Made by a program: the position numbers and the translations under genes. From NCBI GenBank assembly GCA_027063295.1, contig JAMORZ010000150.1, positions 1 to 6,300 of the forward strand: a stretch of 6,300 nucleotides of DNA. The letters are read 5' to 3'. Below are positions 5,789 through 6,300 of this stretch, one piece after another. Within the stretch, counting starts at the first letter, position 1. Every line of letters starts with the position of its first letter. Under the pieces are notes generated by a model, which was not told where the DNA came from, made no database searches, and saw only the letters and a list, made by a program, of their open reading frames with translations. The DNA is from Sulfurimonas sp. (GTDB taxonomy: Bacteria; Campylobacterota; Campylobacteria; Campylobacterales; Sulfurimonadaceae).

Positions 5789-5793
5789 ACACA

Positions 5794-6300
5794 ATGAGAA
5801 GCGAATGGGTAAAAAAGCGTGAAAACGACCCAGTAAGAACTCAGATGTACTATGCCAAGCAAGGTATCATCACTGAGGAGATGGAGTATGTCGCGAAGAT
5901 AGAAGACTTATCTCCTGAACTAGTTAGAAGTGAGATTGCTCGTGGGCGTTTGATCATTCCTGCAAATGTAAACCATACAAATCTAGAGCCAATGGCAATA
6001 GGTCTTGCAAGTAAATGTAAGATCAATGCAAATATCGGCTCATCAGCTATCGCTTCAGATGTTCAAGGTGAGATTGAGAAGATTCAAGTATCGCAACACT
6101 ACAAAGCAGATACGGCGATGGATCTCTCAACAGGTGGAGATCTCGATGAGATTAGAAGTGCAGTTATTGCAAATTCCAAGATTCCAATAGGAACAGTGCC
6201 AATTTACCAAATCTTACACGATGTTGGAAACAAGATTGAAGATTTGACGATCGATGTAATGTTAGAAGTTTTAGAGCGTCAAGCAAAACAGGGTGTGAGT
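5794..6300 (+). CDS. thiC: phosphomethylpyrimidine synthase ThiC (3' end missing)
   Basis: The first 169 residues are present and the frame is still open at the window edge. ThiC is a radical-SAM enzyme that rearranges aminoimidazole ribotide into hydroxymethylpyrimidine phosphate, the pyrimidine half of thiamine. Recognisable segments are the N-terminal MRSEWVKKR and RTQMYYAKQGIIT (15-27), RGRLIIPAN (50-58), the substrate-binding NANIGSSAI stretch (79-87), DTAMDLSTGGD (106-116) and GTVPIYQ (133-139). The [4Fe-4S]-binding CxxCxxxxC motif is near the C-terminus of the family and lies outside the window. The upstream region contains no recognisable thiamine pyrophosphate riboswitch, so another form of control is likely. 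Confidence 0.96.
   Translation, partial: MRSEWVKKRENDPVRTQMYYAKQGIITEEMEYVAKIEDLSPELVRSEIARGRLIIPANVNHTNLEPMAIGLASKCKINANIGSSAIASDVQGEIEKIQVSQHYKADTAMDLSTGGDLDEIRSAVIANSKIPIGTVPIYQILHDVGNKIEDLTIDVMLEVLERQAKQGVS

Noticed and set aside
5604..5793. TPP riboswitch in front of thiC
   Set aside because: Neither the CTGAGA core nor the ACCTGAT-type arm could be found, and the region is too AT-rich to form the riboswitch stems.
6005..6190. 61-residue frame inside thiC
   Set aside because: It is an out-of-frame shadow of the clearly recognisable ThiC coding sequence.

Overview
The window looks like chromosomal DNA of a Campylobacterota (epsilonproteobacterial) species, probably a free-living one of the Sulfurimonas/Sulfuricurvum kind. 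The reasons are the low GC content, very tight gene packing, a fused IspD-IspF enzyme, a ThiC with the N-terminus typical of this group, and above all the gene order ispDF - atypical response regulator - ATP-sulfurylase-like - PgpA-like. From memory, that order matches Campylobacter jejuni Cj1607-Cj1610, and its first two genes match Helicobacter pylori HP1020-HP1021. The genus is an inference.

Layout. (1) 1-1991, plus strand: the end of an operon. It holds the C-terminal part of a two-cluster [4Fe-4S] protein with an added CxxC/CxxC ribbon, a 251-residue shikimate-dehydrogenase-fold protein that has lost the AroE catalytic residues, and a 167-residue acidic helical protein I do not recognise. 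(2) 1987-2006: an AT-rich palindrome that contains the stop codons of both converging operons. (3) 2002-5603, minus strand: a compact four-gene operon, transcribed ispDF, response regulator, ATP-sulfurylase-like, PgpA-like, with overlaps or a 14-nt gap between genes. (4) 5604-5793: an AT-rich divergent promoter region. (5) 5794-6300, plus strand: the first 169 codons of thiC.

How the genes fit together. IspDF makes isoprenoid precursors by the MEP pathway. The regulator gene is co-transcribed with it and belongs to the phosphorylation-independent HP1021/Cj1608 type. ThiC starts the pyrimidine branch of thiamine synthesis. MEP and thiamine synthesis both draw on 1-deoxyxylulose 5-phosphate, but the sequence does not show that this explains the divergent arrangement. 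The left operon looks like a redox accessory module whose main enzyme may lie outside the window.

The most striking theme is that four genes keep a recognisable enzyme or receiver fold while the residues that define its activity are changed: AroE-like, PgpA-like, ATP-sulfurylase-like, and the receiver with a decayed AAA+ region. All four reading frames are intact, so this looks like reuse for another role, not pseudogene decay. No mobile element, CRISPR array, tRNA or rRNA was seen. No gene-free stretch exceeds 190 bases.
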